A DNA stretch of 64,000 nt from Phyllobacterium zundukense (GCF_002764115.1 NZ_CP017940.1:966501-1030500), one strand, 5' to 3'; counted from the stretch's first letter, positions 1 to 8,396 are shown. The notes: generated by a model not told the origin, from the sequence alone. Translations and numbers: made by a program.

Positions 1-1
1 G

Positions 2-382
2 TCCGTTGCGGTTCTCGGGATCGCCTTCAAGCCCAATACCGACGATATACGCGAATCTCCGGCACTGGACATCATTCCCGTGCTGCAGAAGGCAGGCTTG
101 GCTGTGCGCGCGCACGACCCGGAAGCACGGGTTGCGGCGGAACCGGTCTTGCCCGGCGTCACTTGGTGCAAGTCCGCTTACGAAGCCGTTGAAGGGGCAG
201 GGATCACCGTCCTCCTGACCGAATGGAATGCCTATCGCGCGCTTGACCTGAAGCGGGTGGCAAACCTGATGAGCGGCAATCTCCTGTTCGACCTGCGCAA
301 TGTCTATAGTGCGCAGGACCTCGACGGAACCGGCCTCGAATACCATTCGGTAGGAAGGCCGCTGGTGGGGAAAGTCAGCTAG
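2..382 (+). CDS. UDP-glucose 6-dehydrogenase, C-terminal part (cut by window edge)
   Basis: The first 126 codons visible match the C-terminal UDP-binding domain of the UDP-glucose/GDP-mannose dehydrogenase family. The opening stretch contains the family motif AFKPNTDDIRESP, followed by the DLRN segment near the end. The family oxidises UDP-glucose to UDP-glucuronate with two NAD+, feeding capsule, exopolysaccharide and, after epimerisation, UDP-galacturonate. The N-terminal NAD-binding domain and the catalytic Cys lie outside the window, so the substrate is assigned from the C-terminal motif only. The gene converges on a polyprenyl-phosphate-sugar cassette, which fits a supply of nucleotide-uronate donor. 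A 7-bp stem (378-397) overlaps the stop codon; it lacks a T-run. Confidence 0.8.
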   Translation, partial: SVAVLGIAFKPNTDDIRESPALDIIPVLQKAGLAVRAHDPEARVAAEPVLPGVTWCKSAYEAVEGAGITVLLTEWNAYRALDLKRVANLMSGNLLFDLRNVYSAQDLDGTGLEYHSVGRPLVGKVS

Positions 383-516
383 TCGCGCTTGACTAGCCGC
401 ACTGCAGCTCCAATGGAAATGGCGTTCGCTCCAAAGGACTATAATCCTATTCATGACTGAGGCCGTCAATTCGACATTAGTCACAAATCGATGTTTTAAA
501 TGCCGTTTACGCGCCT

Positions 517-2202
517 CTAAGGCACTGCCTTGTAAAGCGTGATCGTCGTCTTGCGGCCCTTGCTGTAATTGATGCCCGAAACGGTTGCGACGGCCGCAAC
601 CGATTTTTCGCCTTGCGGCAGGCTCTTGATGAAGGCGTCGTGTTCGCGCTCGTCGACGGCGGAAATCGCGCATGCGGGGTCGCTGGTGAGGTGTTGCGCA
701 GCGCCCGGACCATCGGTGAGGAGGGTTTTCGTGCCTGCCAGAAAGACAAGGCTTGGTTCGGAGTAGCTCGCAGATGCAAGCACGCTGTTGTCGCATTGCT
801 TCGCGGCTTTGAACGCATCGGCAACGGCAGGGCTCAGCCACATTGGCGTGATGGCCGGAATGACGCCCCAGGTGAGCAGCCCCAAGGTAATAATCGCAAA
901 AATTGCAGCAGCTTGCAGCGCGCCCTTGAGATTATGATTCAGGATGAGGCCGCTGGCGAAGACGCCCGCCGCCAGGGCTGTGAAGAAGACAACGATCCCC
1001 GGAAACGAGAAGGAACCGGTCATGACGTAAGGGAGGACGAGGCCGGCACCCATAATGCCCAGCGTTGCGACCACGAGCCCGAAAAGCGTCAGACGCTCCA
1101 GCCAGATTTGCCAGCGCCCGCGATAGGGCTGCGCGGCGATGCCGGTGTCGACCGCCCATGCCATCATCAGCAGCAGGGCCGGATAGGCCGGCAGGACGTA
1201 ATGCGGCAGCTTGGTCGGGATAAGTTCCGTTACCAGCCAGAATGGCACATACCAGGCAGTCAGAAAGGCGAGGCGGGGGTCGTCGCGCAACCGGCTCAGT
1301 GCCTGCAGCCCGCCCCGAATGGCAAGCACGCCGAACGGCCAGATGAAGACCACGAAGATCAGCGCGAAATAGCCGGGCGGTGCGCCATGGCTTTCCTGCG
1401 CATCGCCGACTTTCGACAGGAAATCCTTGTTGACGGATTCGTTGAAGAAGGCGCCGCCGCTTTTCAGCGTGATCAGGACGAGCCACGGCAGCACGATCGC
1501 CAGCAGGATGAGAATACCACTCAATGGCTTCAGCCGTTTCAGCCAGCGCCACTCGCGGTAGAAAAGGCTGAGCGTGCCCATGGTGAGGAGGCTGACAAAG
1601 GGTGTGATCGGGCCCTTGATCAGGACGCCGGCGGCGGTTGCTACCCAGAAGATGAGGGCAGGAGTCCATCGCGCCGCCGCGTGTACGCGGCTGGCCATCC
1701 AGATCCAGGCAAGCGCGCCTTGAGCGACGACGACAGTTGCCAGCACCATCGCATCGGTCTTTGCCACGCGTGCCTCAAACCCGAGCATGACGATGGCGGC
1801 GAGCGCAATTCCGGCAAGAAGGCCGGCACTCTGGCCAAAGAAGAATGCGCCGAGCGCCGCGGTTCCCAGCACCGCCAGCGTCGCCCCCAGCACCGAGACC
1901 AGCCGGTAGGCCCAAACCGGCGCATTATCGTCGTAGCCGGTGAGCTTGAGCGCTGCGCTCTGCAGCCAGTAGATGCCGATCGGCTTCTTGTAGCGCGATG
2001 CATCCTGAAAGCGGATATCCACATAATCGCCGCTCTCGGCCATCTGGTGCGTGGCCTGGACATAGCGGGATTCATCCCGGTCGAGCGGGGGTATCGACGC
2101 GATGCCCGGAACGAACGATACAAGGCAGATGAAGATCAGCAGCAGGTAGTGGCTGGGACGAAGCCGCGCGGTGCGAGCGGGCACAGGATCGGAGTGGATC
2201 AT
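517..2202 (-). CDS. ArnT-like GT-C membrane glycosyltransferase (family 39 type)
   Basis: This 561-residue protein has many hydrophobic segments and the N-terminal family signature PPLDRDESRYVQATHQM, with the Asp-Glu pair that GT39/GT83 (PMT/ArnT) enzymes use in a periplasmic loop, then YKKPIGIYWLQ. These enzymes take a sugar from a polyprenyl-phosphate carrier on the periplasmic face and place it on lipid A, LPS core or protein. It is last in a minus-strand cassette with a LAB_N protein (15 bp upstream) and a GT2 transferase, the usual partners that build and move the lipid-linked sugar. Rhizobial RgtA-D GalA transferases belong to the same superfamily. The sugar and acceptor cannot be read from sequence. 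Confidence 0.85.
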   Translation of the reverse strand: MIHSDPVPARTARLRPSHYLLLIFICLVSFVPGIASIPPLDRDESRYVQATHQMAESGDYVDIRFQDASRYKKPIGIYWLQSAALKLTGYDDNAPVWAYRLVSVLGATLAVLGTAALGAFFFGQSAGLLAGIALAAIVMLGFEARVAKTDAMVLATVVVAQGALAWIWMASRVHAAARWTPALIFWVATAAGVLIKGPITPFVSLLTMGTLSLFYREWRWLKRLKPLSGILILLAIVLPWLVLITLKSGGAFFNESVNKDFLSKVGDAQESHGAPPGYFALIFVVFIWPFGVLAIRGGLQALSRLRDDPRLAFLTAWYVPFWLVTELIPTKLPHYVLPAYPALLLMMAWAVDTGIAAQPYRGRWQIWLERLTLFGLVVATLGIMGAGLVLPYVMTGSFSFPGIVVFFTALAAGVFASGLILNHNLKGALQAAAIFAIITLGLLTWGVIPAITPMWLSPAVADAFKAAKQCDNSVLASASYSEPSLVFLAGTKTLLTDGPGAAQHLTSDPACAISAVDEREHDAFIKSLPQGEKSVAAVATVSGINYSKGRKTTITLYKAVP

Positions 2203-2217
2203 TGACGGCCCCCTGGC

Positions 2218-2538
2218 TCAGGTATCCTGCGTCATCGCCTTCTTCTCATTGGCGATCAGCCAGAGATTGCGGATGTAGACAATGAGGCCGAGGCCCTGGC
2301 CGGCGATAAACACCGGATCCTTGCGCACGATCGCATAGACAAACAGCAATGTACCGCCGAACAGCGAAAAGAACCAGAATGTCACCGGCACGACGCTGCG
2401 CTTTGCCCGCTCCGAGGCGAGCCACTGCAGCACGAATCGCATGGTGAAACAGGCCTGCGCAAAGAAGCCGAGCACAACCCAGGCGTCGAATTGCGCGATG
2501 AACACCGAGTGCAGCCAATTGGTGATAGCGTCAGCCAT
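2218..2538 (-). CDS. LAB_N-domain small membrane protein (lipid A biosynthesis N-terminal domain)
   Basis: A 106-residue protein with three hydrophobic helices. It matches the LAB_N family, named after the N-terminal extension of some lipid-A-disaccharide synthases; typical features are FFAQACFTMRFVLQWLASE and a C-terminal GQGLGLIVYIRNL. Stand-alone versions occur beside GT2 and GT-C genes. The start overlaps the end of the GT2 gene by 8 bp, indicating translational coupling. In Rhizobium the small protein RgtF next to RgtE has been proposed to help move dodecaprenyl-phosphate-GalA across the membrane; an analogous flippase-like role here is inference. Confidence 0.8.
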   Translation of the reverse strand: MADAITNWLHSVFIAQFDAWVVLGFFAQACFTMRFVLQWLASERAKRSVVPVTFWFFSLFGGTLLFVYAIVRKDPVFIAGQGLGLIVYIRNLWLIANEKKAMTQDT

Positions 2539-3262
2539 GGCTGATCTCCGTAATCGTTGGAACGGTCTTGCGGCGTTTTCTCAACCACCAGACACCATAT
2601 AGATCGAGAATACCGCGCAGGCCGCGGTCGAGAATCCCGTAATTTGATTTGCCGTGGCGGCGCTCGCGGTCGACAACATCGACATGCACCACGCCATAGC
2701 CCTCGCGAATGACCAGAGCCGGCAGGTAGCGGTGCCAGCCATCGAAGAACGGCAGCTCGCGGAACAGGTGGGTATGAACGGCCTTGAGGCCGCAGCCGCT
2801 GTCGCGCGTATTGTCCTTGAGGATCGCGCCGCGCAGGTTGTTGGCAAATTTTGAAGAAATCTGCTTCAGCTTGGTATCGGTCCGTTTCAGGCGCTGCCCG
2901 GCGGCAATGCCGATCGCGGGGCCGGCCTGCAGCAGTGCATCGGCCAATCGCGGCAGGTAGGCGGGATCGTTCTGGCCGTCACCATCCATCGTGACCACGA
3001 CCTTGCCCCTGGCGGCAAACACGCCCGAACGCACGGCCGCGCTCTGGCCGGCTGACTTGTCATGGCGGACATGCCGCAGCGGCTTTCCGGCCTTTATTCT
3101 TGTCCCGAGAGCTTCGCCGGTCGTGTCGGTGGAGCCGTCGTCAACCACAATGACTTCGTAGCTGCGGCCATCCATGGCTGCATCCACTTCATCGAGGAGA
3201 AAGGCTAGATTGGCGGCCTCGTTTCGGCACGGAATGACGATTGTGATTGCCGGATTGATCAA
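2531..3262 (-). CDS. Family 2 glycosyltransferase, polyprenyl-phosphate sugar synthase type (DPM1/ArnC/RgtE-like)
   Basis: A 243-residue protein with the GT-A fold markers: ITIVIPCRNEAANL at the N-terminus, VVDDGSTD (nucleotide binding), and MDGDGQNDP holding the metal-binding DxD-like motif. The soluble, DPM1-like form lacks the C-terminal transmembrane pair of ArnC, though the Arg/Lys-rich end could bind membrane. Such enzymes transfer a sugar from a nucleotide donor to dolichyl or undecaprenyl phosphate on the cytoplasmic face. It is first in the three-gene cassette with the LAB_N and GT-C genes. Donor specificity is not visible. Confidence 0.85.
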   Translation of the reverse strand: MINPAITIVIPCRNEAANLAFLLDEVDAAMDGRSYEVIVVDDGSTDTTGEALGTRIKAGKPLRHVRHDKSAGQSAAVRSGVFAARGKVVVTMDGDGQNDPAYLPRLADALLQAGPAIGIAAGQRLKRTDTKLKQISSKFANNLRGAILKDNTRDSGCGLKAVHTHLFRELPFFDGWHRYLPALVIREGYGVVHVDVVDRERRHGKSNYGILDRGLRGILDLYGVWWLRKRRKTVPTITEISHG

Positions 3263-3366
3263 GTCAGACGCTTTCGTATTGTCTCTTCAGGCGCGCTGCA
3301 TAACATTGAAAGCGCCGCCTTGCTATCCTCATTTACGTTACGAAGCTGTAATGGTCCCGCTGTTGA

Positions 3367-5016
3367 TCAGCGCTTGTTGCGAATGTCGGTGAGCGTCTTG
3401 GCTGGAGTGATCGCCTCGGGATCGAGGCGTATTTCAATGATTGCAGGTTTGCCGCTCTGCACCGCGCGCTGCCAGGCGCCCTCGAACTCTCCCGTCTTCT
3501 CCACCGTCTCGCCGTGTCCGCCATAGGCGCGGGCAAGCATGGCGAAATCCGGATTGGTGAGATCCGTCGCGGAAACCCGGCCCGGATATTCCCGCTCCTG
3601 ATGCATGCGGATCGTGCCGTAAATGTTGTTGTTGATCACGAGCACGATGATCGGCAGGCTGTATTTGACTGCGGTGGCAAAGTCCTGGCCATTCATCAGG
3701 AAGCAGCCATCGCCAGCAAAGCAGACAACCGTACGCTCCGGATAGAGCTGTTTTGCCGCGACGGCAGCGGGAAGTCCGTAGCCCATCGAGCCGGACGTGG
3801 GCGCAGCCTGCGTGGCGAAGCGGCGGAAACGGTGGAAGCGATGCAACCATGTGGCGTAGTTGCCTGCGCCATTGGTCATGATTGCGTCTTCGGGCAGCAC
3901 ACTCTCGAGAAAGGACATGATCGGCCCCATCGCTACCTTGCCGGGACCCGTCTGCGGCGGCGTCGACCAGGAAAGGTAAGACTTGTGTGCGGTTTCCGCT
4001 TCACCAGGCCAGTTGATGTGTGACGGTGGCGCAAGATGCTCGACGGCCTCGGCAAAGGCATCGGGTGCGGCGTTGATTGCCAGACTGGGGCGATAGACAC
4101 GTCCAAGCTCATCCGCGTCGGGGTGAACATGGATCAGCGTCTGCCTGGGGTAGGGGCTGTCCATCAGCGTATAGCCGGAGGAGGGCATTTCGCCGAAACG
4201 TCCGCCAACCAGCAACAGCACGTCCGCCTCTTTCACGCGGGTGGCCAGAGCGGGATTGATGCCGATGCCGACATCGCCGGCATAGTTCGGATGCAAATGG
4301 TCGAACAGCATCTGGCGGCGGAACGAGCACCCGACGGGCAGATGCCATTTCTCCGCAAAGCGCGTGATCGAATGGACCGCACGCTCGTCCCAGCGCGAGC
4401 CGCCGAGAATCATGAAAGGCTTTTTCGCGCCCTGCAGCAAGTCGGCAAGCTTTTCGATGCTGGCGGGCGAGGGGCCGGTCTCAACCGGCTGCCAGCCTTG
4501 CGCGGCGACGGCATCGACCTTGTCCGTCAGCATGTCTTCCGGCAGGGCCAGGACCACAGGCCCCGGACGGCCGGAGGTCGCAACTGAAAACGCCCTTGTC
4601 ACGAATTCCGGAATGCGCCGCGCATCGTCTATCTCCGCCACCCATTTCGCCGTGTCGGCAAAGAAACGGCGATATTCCACTTCCTGGAAGGCTTCGCGTT
4701 CGCGCGCCTCGCGCTGCACCTGGCCGATGAAAAGGATGAGAGGTGTCGAATCCTGCTTGGCGATATGGATGCCCGGAGAGGCATTGGTGGCGCCCGGACC
4801 GCGCGTGACGAAGCAAATGCCCGGCTTGCCGGTCAGCTTGCCCCAGGCCTCGGCCATCATCGTGGCGCCACCCTCTGCGCGGCAGACCGTTACGCTGATA
4901 TTGGCATCGTAGAGCGCGTCCAATACGGCGAGATAGCTCTCGCCTGGAACACAGAACAGGCGTTCGGCCCCATTGGCAACCAGAGCTTCAACGATCAGTT
5001 CACCGCCGGTCTTCAT
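3367..5016 (-). CDS. Thiamine pyrophosphate-binding enzyme, acetolactate-synthase-like
   Basis: A 549-residue protein with the three-domain layout of the POX/ALS family. The N-terminal domain has the conserved TPP-activating Glu in CRAEGGATMMAEAWG. The central domain has the LLLVGGRFGE segment, and the C-terminal domain has the Mg-TPP motif GDGCFLMN followed by VLVINNN. I chose the ATG at 5016 because AAGGA lies 9 bp upstream; a second ATG at 5025 directly abuts that sequence. The start lies 17 bp inside the preceding CaiB-type gene, so the two are probably coupled. The context (CoA-transferase, alpha/beta hydrolase) does not suggest branched-chain amino-acid synthesis; an oxalyl-CoA-decarboxylase-like or other 2-oxoacid lyase role is possible. 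Substrate unknown. Confidence 0.85.
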   Translation of the reverse strand: MKTGGELIVEALVANGAERLFCVPGESYLAVLDALYDANISVTVCRAEGGATMMAEAWGKLTGKPGICFVTRGPGATNASPGIHIAKQDSTPLILFIGQVQREAREREAFQEVEYRRFFADTAKWVAEIDDARRIPEFVTRAFSVATSGRPGPVVLALPEDMLTDKVDAVAAQGWQPVETGPSPASIEKLADLLQGAKKPFMILGGSRWDERAVHSITRFAEKWHLPVGCSFRRQMLFDHLHPNYAGDVGIGINPALATRVKEADVLLLVGGRFGEMPSSGYTLMDSPYPRQTLIHVHPDADELGRVYRPSLAINAAPDAFAEAVEHLAPPSHINWPGEAETAHKSYLSWSTPPQTGPGKVAMGPIMSFLESVLPEDAIMTNGAGNYATWLHRFHRFRRFATQAAPTSGSMGYGLPAAVAAKQLYPERTVVCFAGDGCFLMNGQDFATAVKYSLPIIVLVINNNIYGTIRMHQEREYPGRVSATDLTNPDFAMLARAYGGHGETVEKTGEFEGAWQRAVQSGKPAIIEIRLDPEAITPAKTLTDIRNKR

Positions 5017-6187
5017 CAGGTGCATCCTTCAGCTCTTTCAATATTTCGGCGCTATGTTCGCCGAGGCGCGGCGAAGGCCGCGTGTAGGTCAGTGGTGTTT
5101 TCGACATGACGATGGGCGTGCGCACCGAGGGTATGGTGCTGCCATGCGCATCGTCGAGATCAAGCCGCAATTGACGGGAAACGATTTGCGGATCGTCGAA
5201 CATTTCGCCGATCTGGTTGATTGGACCCGCGGGAACGGCATTCTTAGCGCACGCCTCCAACAGTTCAGCGCGCGTGTGCTTCCTTGTTTCGGCTCTGATC
5301 AAGGCAGTCAGTTCGGCACGGTTTTCCAGCCGCGCCCGATTGGTCAGAAAGCGCGGATCGCTGGCAAGACTGTCAAGCCCGGCAATGGCGCAGAACCGCG
5401 CGAACTGGCCATCATTGCCGACGGCGAGGATCATATGGCCGTCGGATGTCGGCACCACTTCATAGGGTGAGATGTTCGGATGCGCATTGCCCATGCGATG
5501 CGGGCTCTTGCCCGTCGCCAGATAGTTCATGGCTTGGTTGGCCATCACCGCCGACTGCACGTCGAACAACGCCATGTCGATCATCTGGCCTTCACCAGCC
5601 CTGGCCACATGCGCCAGTGCGGCTTGAATGGCGATTACGGAATAGAGCCCGGTGAAAACATCGGCTACAGCAAGGCCAACCTTCTGCGGCTCGCGATCGG
5701 GTTCTCCCGTCACCGACATGAGCCCGGACATGCCCTGGATGATGAAGTCGTAGCCTGCCTGCGTGGCATAGGGACCGGTCTGGCCAAAGCCGGTGATCGA
5801 GCAGTAGACGAGTCGCGGGTTTTCGGCGCTCAAAGACTCATAGTCGAGCCCGTATTTCTTCAGGCCTCCAACCTTGAAATTTTCCAGCACCACATCCGCT
5901 GTCCGGCACAGCGCCTTGACGGTTTCCTGTCCTTCCGGCGAGGTGAAATCCACGGTAATGGAGCGCTTGCCGCGATTGCACGAGTGGAAATAGGCCGCCG
6001 AGAGGTTTTCACCCTCGCTGCTGTTGATGAAAGGCGGTCCCCAGCCACGGGTCTCGTCGCCTCCGGAAGGATTTTCCACTTTGATGACGTCGGCGCCAAG
6101 ATCGGCGAGAATCTGCCCGGCCCATGGACCGGCGAGGACACGGGCGAGTTCGATGACGCGTATACCTTTAAGGGGGGCATCGGACAT
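5000..6187 (-). CDS. CaiB/BaiF family (type III) CoA-transferase
   Basis: A 395-residue protein with the class III CoA-transferase hallmarks: PLKGIRVIELARVLAGP at the N-terminus, LGADVIKVENP, and the region around DVFTGLYSVIAIQAAL that carries the catalytic Asp (D in LAVADVFTG). The length is typical. These enzymes move CoA between carboxylic acids (formyl-CoA/oxalate, carnitine, succinyl-CoA and others). The ATG at 6187 lies 5 bp after the stop of the upstream hydrolase gene, and its 3' end overlaps the TPP enzyme gene. Pairing with a TPP enzyme recalls oxalate degradation (frc/oxc), but the partners are not obviously those enzymes. Confidence 0.9.
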   Translation of the reverse strand: MSDAPLKGIRVIELARVLAGPWAGQILADLGADVIKVENPSGGDETRGWGPPFINSSEGENLSAAYFHSCNRGKRSITVDFTSPEGQETVKALCRTADVVLENFKVGGLKKYGLDYESLSAENPRLVYCSITGFGQTGPYATQAGYDFIIQGMSGLMSVTGEPDREPQKVGLAVADVFTGLYSVIAIQAALAHVARAGEGQMIDMALFDVQSAVMANQAMNYLATGKSPHRMGNAHPNISPYEVVPTSDGHMILAVGNDGQFARFCAIAGLDSLASDPRFLTNRARLENRAELTALIRAETRKHTRAELLEACAKNAVPAGPINQIGEMFDDPQIVSRQLRLDLDDAHGSTIPSVRTPIVMSKTPLTYTRPSPRLGEHSAEILKELKDAPDEDRR

Positions 6188-6192
6188 GATCG

Positions 6193-7149
6193 TCAAGCGC
6201 TCTCCAAATTCTTTGTTTGCCTCTCGACAACTCGCACAGCCCAGTCGGCGAAATCCTGCATGATCACGTCCCGGTTGATCTCATTGAGGCCTTCATGCCG
6301 CGTATCCTGGTAGATCGTGGTCGTGATCTGGGTGAAGCCAAGCTTGCGCATGCGGTTTTCAAGGTCCCTGACAGATTTGCCCTTTGCGGTGGCTGGATCT
6401 TCCGCGCCGCCGACAAGATTGCAAGGCAGGTCGCGGGGAGCCTTCGCCAGTAACGAATCGTCGGCACCTGTGAATATGAAGTCGAAAATATCGCGCCACA
6501 TGCTGACCGTCGGGTTCCAGCCCGAAAGGGGATCGGCGAGATAGGCGTCCACTTCTGCGGGATCGCGCGATAGCCAGTCGGATGGAGTGCGCGCGTTTTT
6601 TATGCCGCGTCCCCAATCCTGAAAGGTGAGTTTCGGCAAGAGCATGCTGGGAACGTCGGAGCCCAGCAACATACGTTCCGCGCGCAAGATACCTTGCGCG
6701 ACACGGCCGAGAAAGCCAGCGGAGAAATTGGCATTCCAGATTGCTGCTGCATCGACCTTTTCCGGATGTTTCAACACATAGTTCAGTGCAACCAGACCGC
6801 CCATGGAGTGGCCGAAAAGGATCAGCGGCAGGCCGGGGTGACGGCTGCGGGCCAGATCGTTAATGGCATCCACGTCATCCAGTACATGACTGGGCCCGTC
6901 AGTCGGCGCAAAGCGCCCGGCAGGCGCGCCTGGCGCCTTGGTCAAGCCATGACCGCGGTGATCGTGGGCATAGACATGGAAACGCTGTCCGTTCAGGAAC
7001 TGCGCAAAACGCCCATAGCGCCGGGAATGTTCGCTGACCCCGTGGTTGATCTGGAGAACCGCACGGGCTGGCCCGACGGCAGGTGAAAAGCGCATGGCGA
7101 GTATTGCGCCCGTCGGACTCTCAACGTTTTCGATGTCTTCAAAAGCCAT
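6193..7149 (-). CDS. Alpha/beta hydrolase, monoacylglycerol-lipase/lysophospholipase-like (Hydrolase_4)
   Basis: A 318-residue cytosolic hydrolase. The nucleophile elbow is FGHSMGG, the oxyanion/lid region starts at QINHGVSEHSRRYGRF with HDHRGHG, the acid residue is probably in GGAEDPAT, and the His is in DTRHEGLNE, so the triad looks complete. The motifs place it with serine-aminopeptidase-S33-like monoacylglycerol lipases. A GGGAGG ribosome-binding site sits 8 bp before the ATG. It is the first gene of an operon with the CaiB-type and TPP-enzyme genes. Its exact ester substrate is not visible. Confidence 0.85.
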   Translation of the reverse strand: MAFEDIENVESPTGAILAMRFSPAVGPARAVLQINHGVSEHSRRYGRFAQFLNGQRFHVYAHDHRGHGLTKAPGAPAGRFAPTDGPSHVLDDVDAINDLARSRHPGLPLILFGHSMGGLVALNYVLKHPEKVDAAAIWNANFSAGFLGRVAQGILRAERMLLGSDVPSMLLPKLTFQDWGRGIKNARTPSDWLSRDPAEVDAYLADPLSGWNPTVSMWRDIFDFIFTGADDSLLAKAPRDLPCNLVGGAEDPATAKGKSVRDLENRMRKLGFTQITTTIYQDTRHEGLNEINRDVIMQDFADWAVRVVERQTKNLESA

Positions 7150-7622
7150 TCGGCGCCTCCCGTTGTAATTGAAAGGGTGGCGCGCGATTAGTCAATGCGG
7201 AATAGATGTTACGAAAATCCGCTCAATTTTTTTCGATCTTGCACAATAAATAATCATCTTCAAATCAATGCAATTTTATTTTGCAAAACCTCTTGCAAAC
7301 GACAAAAACATGCCGCAGAACTTCACTCCGAAAGAGATTGGATGCTGGTCTTTTCCCGATTGCCACAACTGCATACGCGCTACGCGAGCGTTTGATTGCA
7401 GGGAATGTGACGATTGAACTGACTGCGAGCATCCAGACCTTGCCAGTTACATGGCCGTTCACGGGAGAAGAGGACGCTCCCCGAATGCGGCACCAGAGGG
7501 GAAACCGGGTGACGGAAATATCCGCGCCCGGTTTCGCTCGTTTTGGGGCCAAGTGCCAGAAATCGCAAGAGAGGGATCGTTTCGCGATGATCTCGCCATG
7601 GTCGAACAGCACCTCCCTCTCC

Positions 7623-7655
7623 GTCATCCTCGGGCTCGACCCGAGGACCCACGGT
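7623..7655 (+). repeat. REP-like palindrome, copy A
   Basis: The core CCTCGGGCTCGACCCGAGG is an almost perfect palindrome preceded by GTCAT and followed by ACCCA. This sequence type, CCTCGGG-YTYGA-CCCGAGG, is a common intergenic palindrome in rhizobial genomes. A second copy in inverted orientation is at 7784-7815. Confidence 0.7.
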
Positions 7656-7783
7656 TGAGAAGGATTGGAATATCACGGCACGCAACGCATTCCAGCAAAG
7701 TGAAATTCCCAATGGCCGTTTGCGTTGACGGTTTCGTTCCCTGGATCGCGTCGGGATGGTGGATAAATTCTCGCCCCTTTGCC

Positions 7784-7815
7784 ATGGGTCCTCGGGTCAA
7801 GCCCGAGGATGACGG
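7784..7815 (-). repeat. REP-like palindrome, copy B (inverted)
   Basis: This reads TGGGT-CCTCGGGTCAAGCCCGAGG-ATGAC on the plus strand, which is the reverse complement of copy A with one or two changes. The two copies flank about 130 bp and together form a bipartite mosaic like BIME or RIME elements. Confidence 0.7.
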
Positions 7816-7947
7816 AGAGGCAGGCACCCTGCGATTATTGGAGAAGAAGGTGCCTGTCGACCCTTGCACGATCCCACCGCTTTCAAATATTCCCGCCAAC
7901 TTATCCAACACCCGCAAACCTCGTTTATTATTCTCCCGTCCTTTCCA

Positions 7948-8155
7948 CGGGGAACTGCTTCCGGAGCCGTTCGAAGCGGGGAGAGGATCGGCGCCTCCGA
8001 TGGCGGGTAACGGACCCGCTGTCCGGGGAAGTTGCGTCCAAGGGTTCCCTGCCGGTACTAGGACCGGTGCGTGCTGGACGAGCACTGTGAGGGGCGGTGG
8101 GTCAGGTAAGGGCTACGAGCCCGGCCGCTGCCGTCGCGACGCGGAACGGATGCGA
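7948..8155 (+). ncRNA. Candidate structured RNA or long leader upstream of ettA (family not identified)
   Basis: The segment can fold into several nested helices on the plus strand: AACTgcTTCCGGA pairs with TCCGGGGAAGTT (about 11 pairs with a two-base bulge), enclosing CCGTT/AACGG and the hairpin ATCGG-cgcct-CCGAT. Further 3' are CGTCC/GGACG enclosing CCGG-tactagga-CCGG, and the hairpin GGGCT-acg-AGCCC. No protein is apparent. I looked for 6S, tmRNA, SRP and RNase P signatures and found none that is convincing. The strand is inferred from the direction of ettA; the extent is approximate. Confidence 0.3.
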
Positions 8156-8168
8156 TAGAAAAACGCCG

Positions 8169-8229
8169 GACGGGCGGTCTTCGGATCGCATTATACTTCT
8201 ACAAAGACGCGCTTCGACGACCGCCCGTC
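8169..8229 (+). repeat. 11-bp inverted repeat with 39-nt spacer in the ettA leader
   Basis: GACGGGCGGTC (8169-8179) and GACCGCCCGTC (8219-8229) are perfect reverse complements. In RNA they would form a GC-rich stem about 170 bp before the ettA start. It might be a terminator of the upstream structured segment or an attenuator, but it lacks a clear U-tract. Confidence 0.5.
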
Positions 8230-8396
8230 TTCCCAACCATTCAATGGCCAGACGCAAAGGCGGGCGTGGCAAGGGAGAGTGCTAAACCCGCGTAATGTCC
8301 GAAATAAGCGCCTATGCATTGCCACCCGCGCCCCTTTCGCCTACATACGGCGCAAATTCAGTCCCTAAAATCCCGAACATCGGAGTGACGCGCGTT

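Larger units (their letters stand above)
7150..8396 (+). other. 1.25-kb region without a convincing gene
   Basis: Apart from the features listed separately (two REP-like palindromes, a hairpin-rich segment and an 11-bp inverted repeat), nothing here codes convincingly. The stretch 7190-7310 is AT-rich and holds the divergent start regions. Several open frames of 60-235 codons cross it on both strands, but none has a good ribosome-binding site, a recognisable domain or alphaproteobacterial codon habits; they change character at each palindrome. Confidence 0.6.

Noticed and set aside
613..2205. 530-codon plus-strand frame opposite the GT-C gene
   Set aside because: Antisense shadow of a GC-rich membrane protein gene; Arg/Gln/Gly-rich product with no domain. 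Similar long shadows lie opposite ettA, ligA, murC, ftsZ and the hydantoinase gene.
7265..7627. 120-codon minus-strand frame in the gap before ettA
   Set aside because: No ribosome-binding site or family; runs into the REP palindrome; composition unlike the neighbouring genes.
7948..8155. 6S RNA, tmRNA, SRP RNA or RNase P as identity of the structured segment
   Set aside because: Short similarities to E. coli 6S (GTTCG.AAGCGGG; AAGGG.TAC) exist, but the 5' and 3' ends do not close into the long 6S helix. No tmRNA tag or T-arm, no SRP GGAAGCAGCC block, and rnpB is clearly elsewhere.
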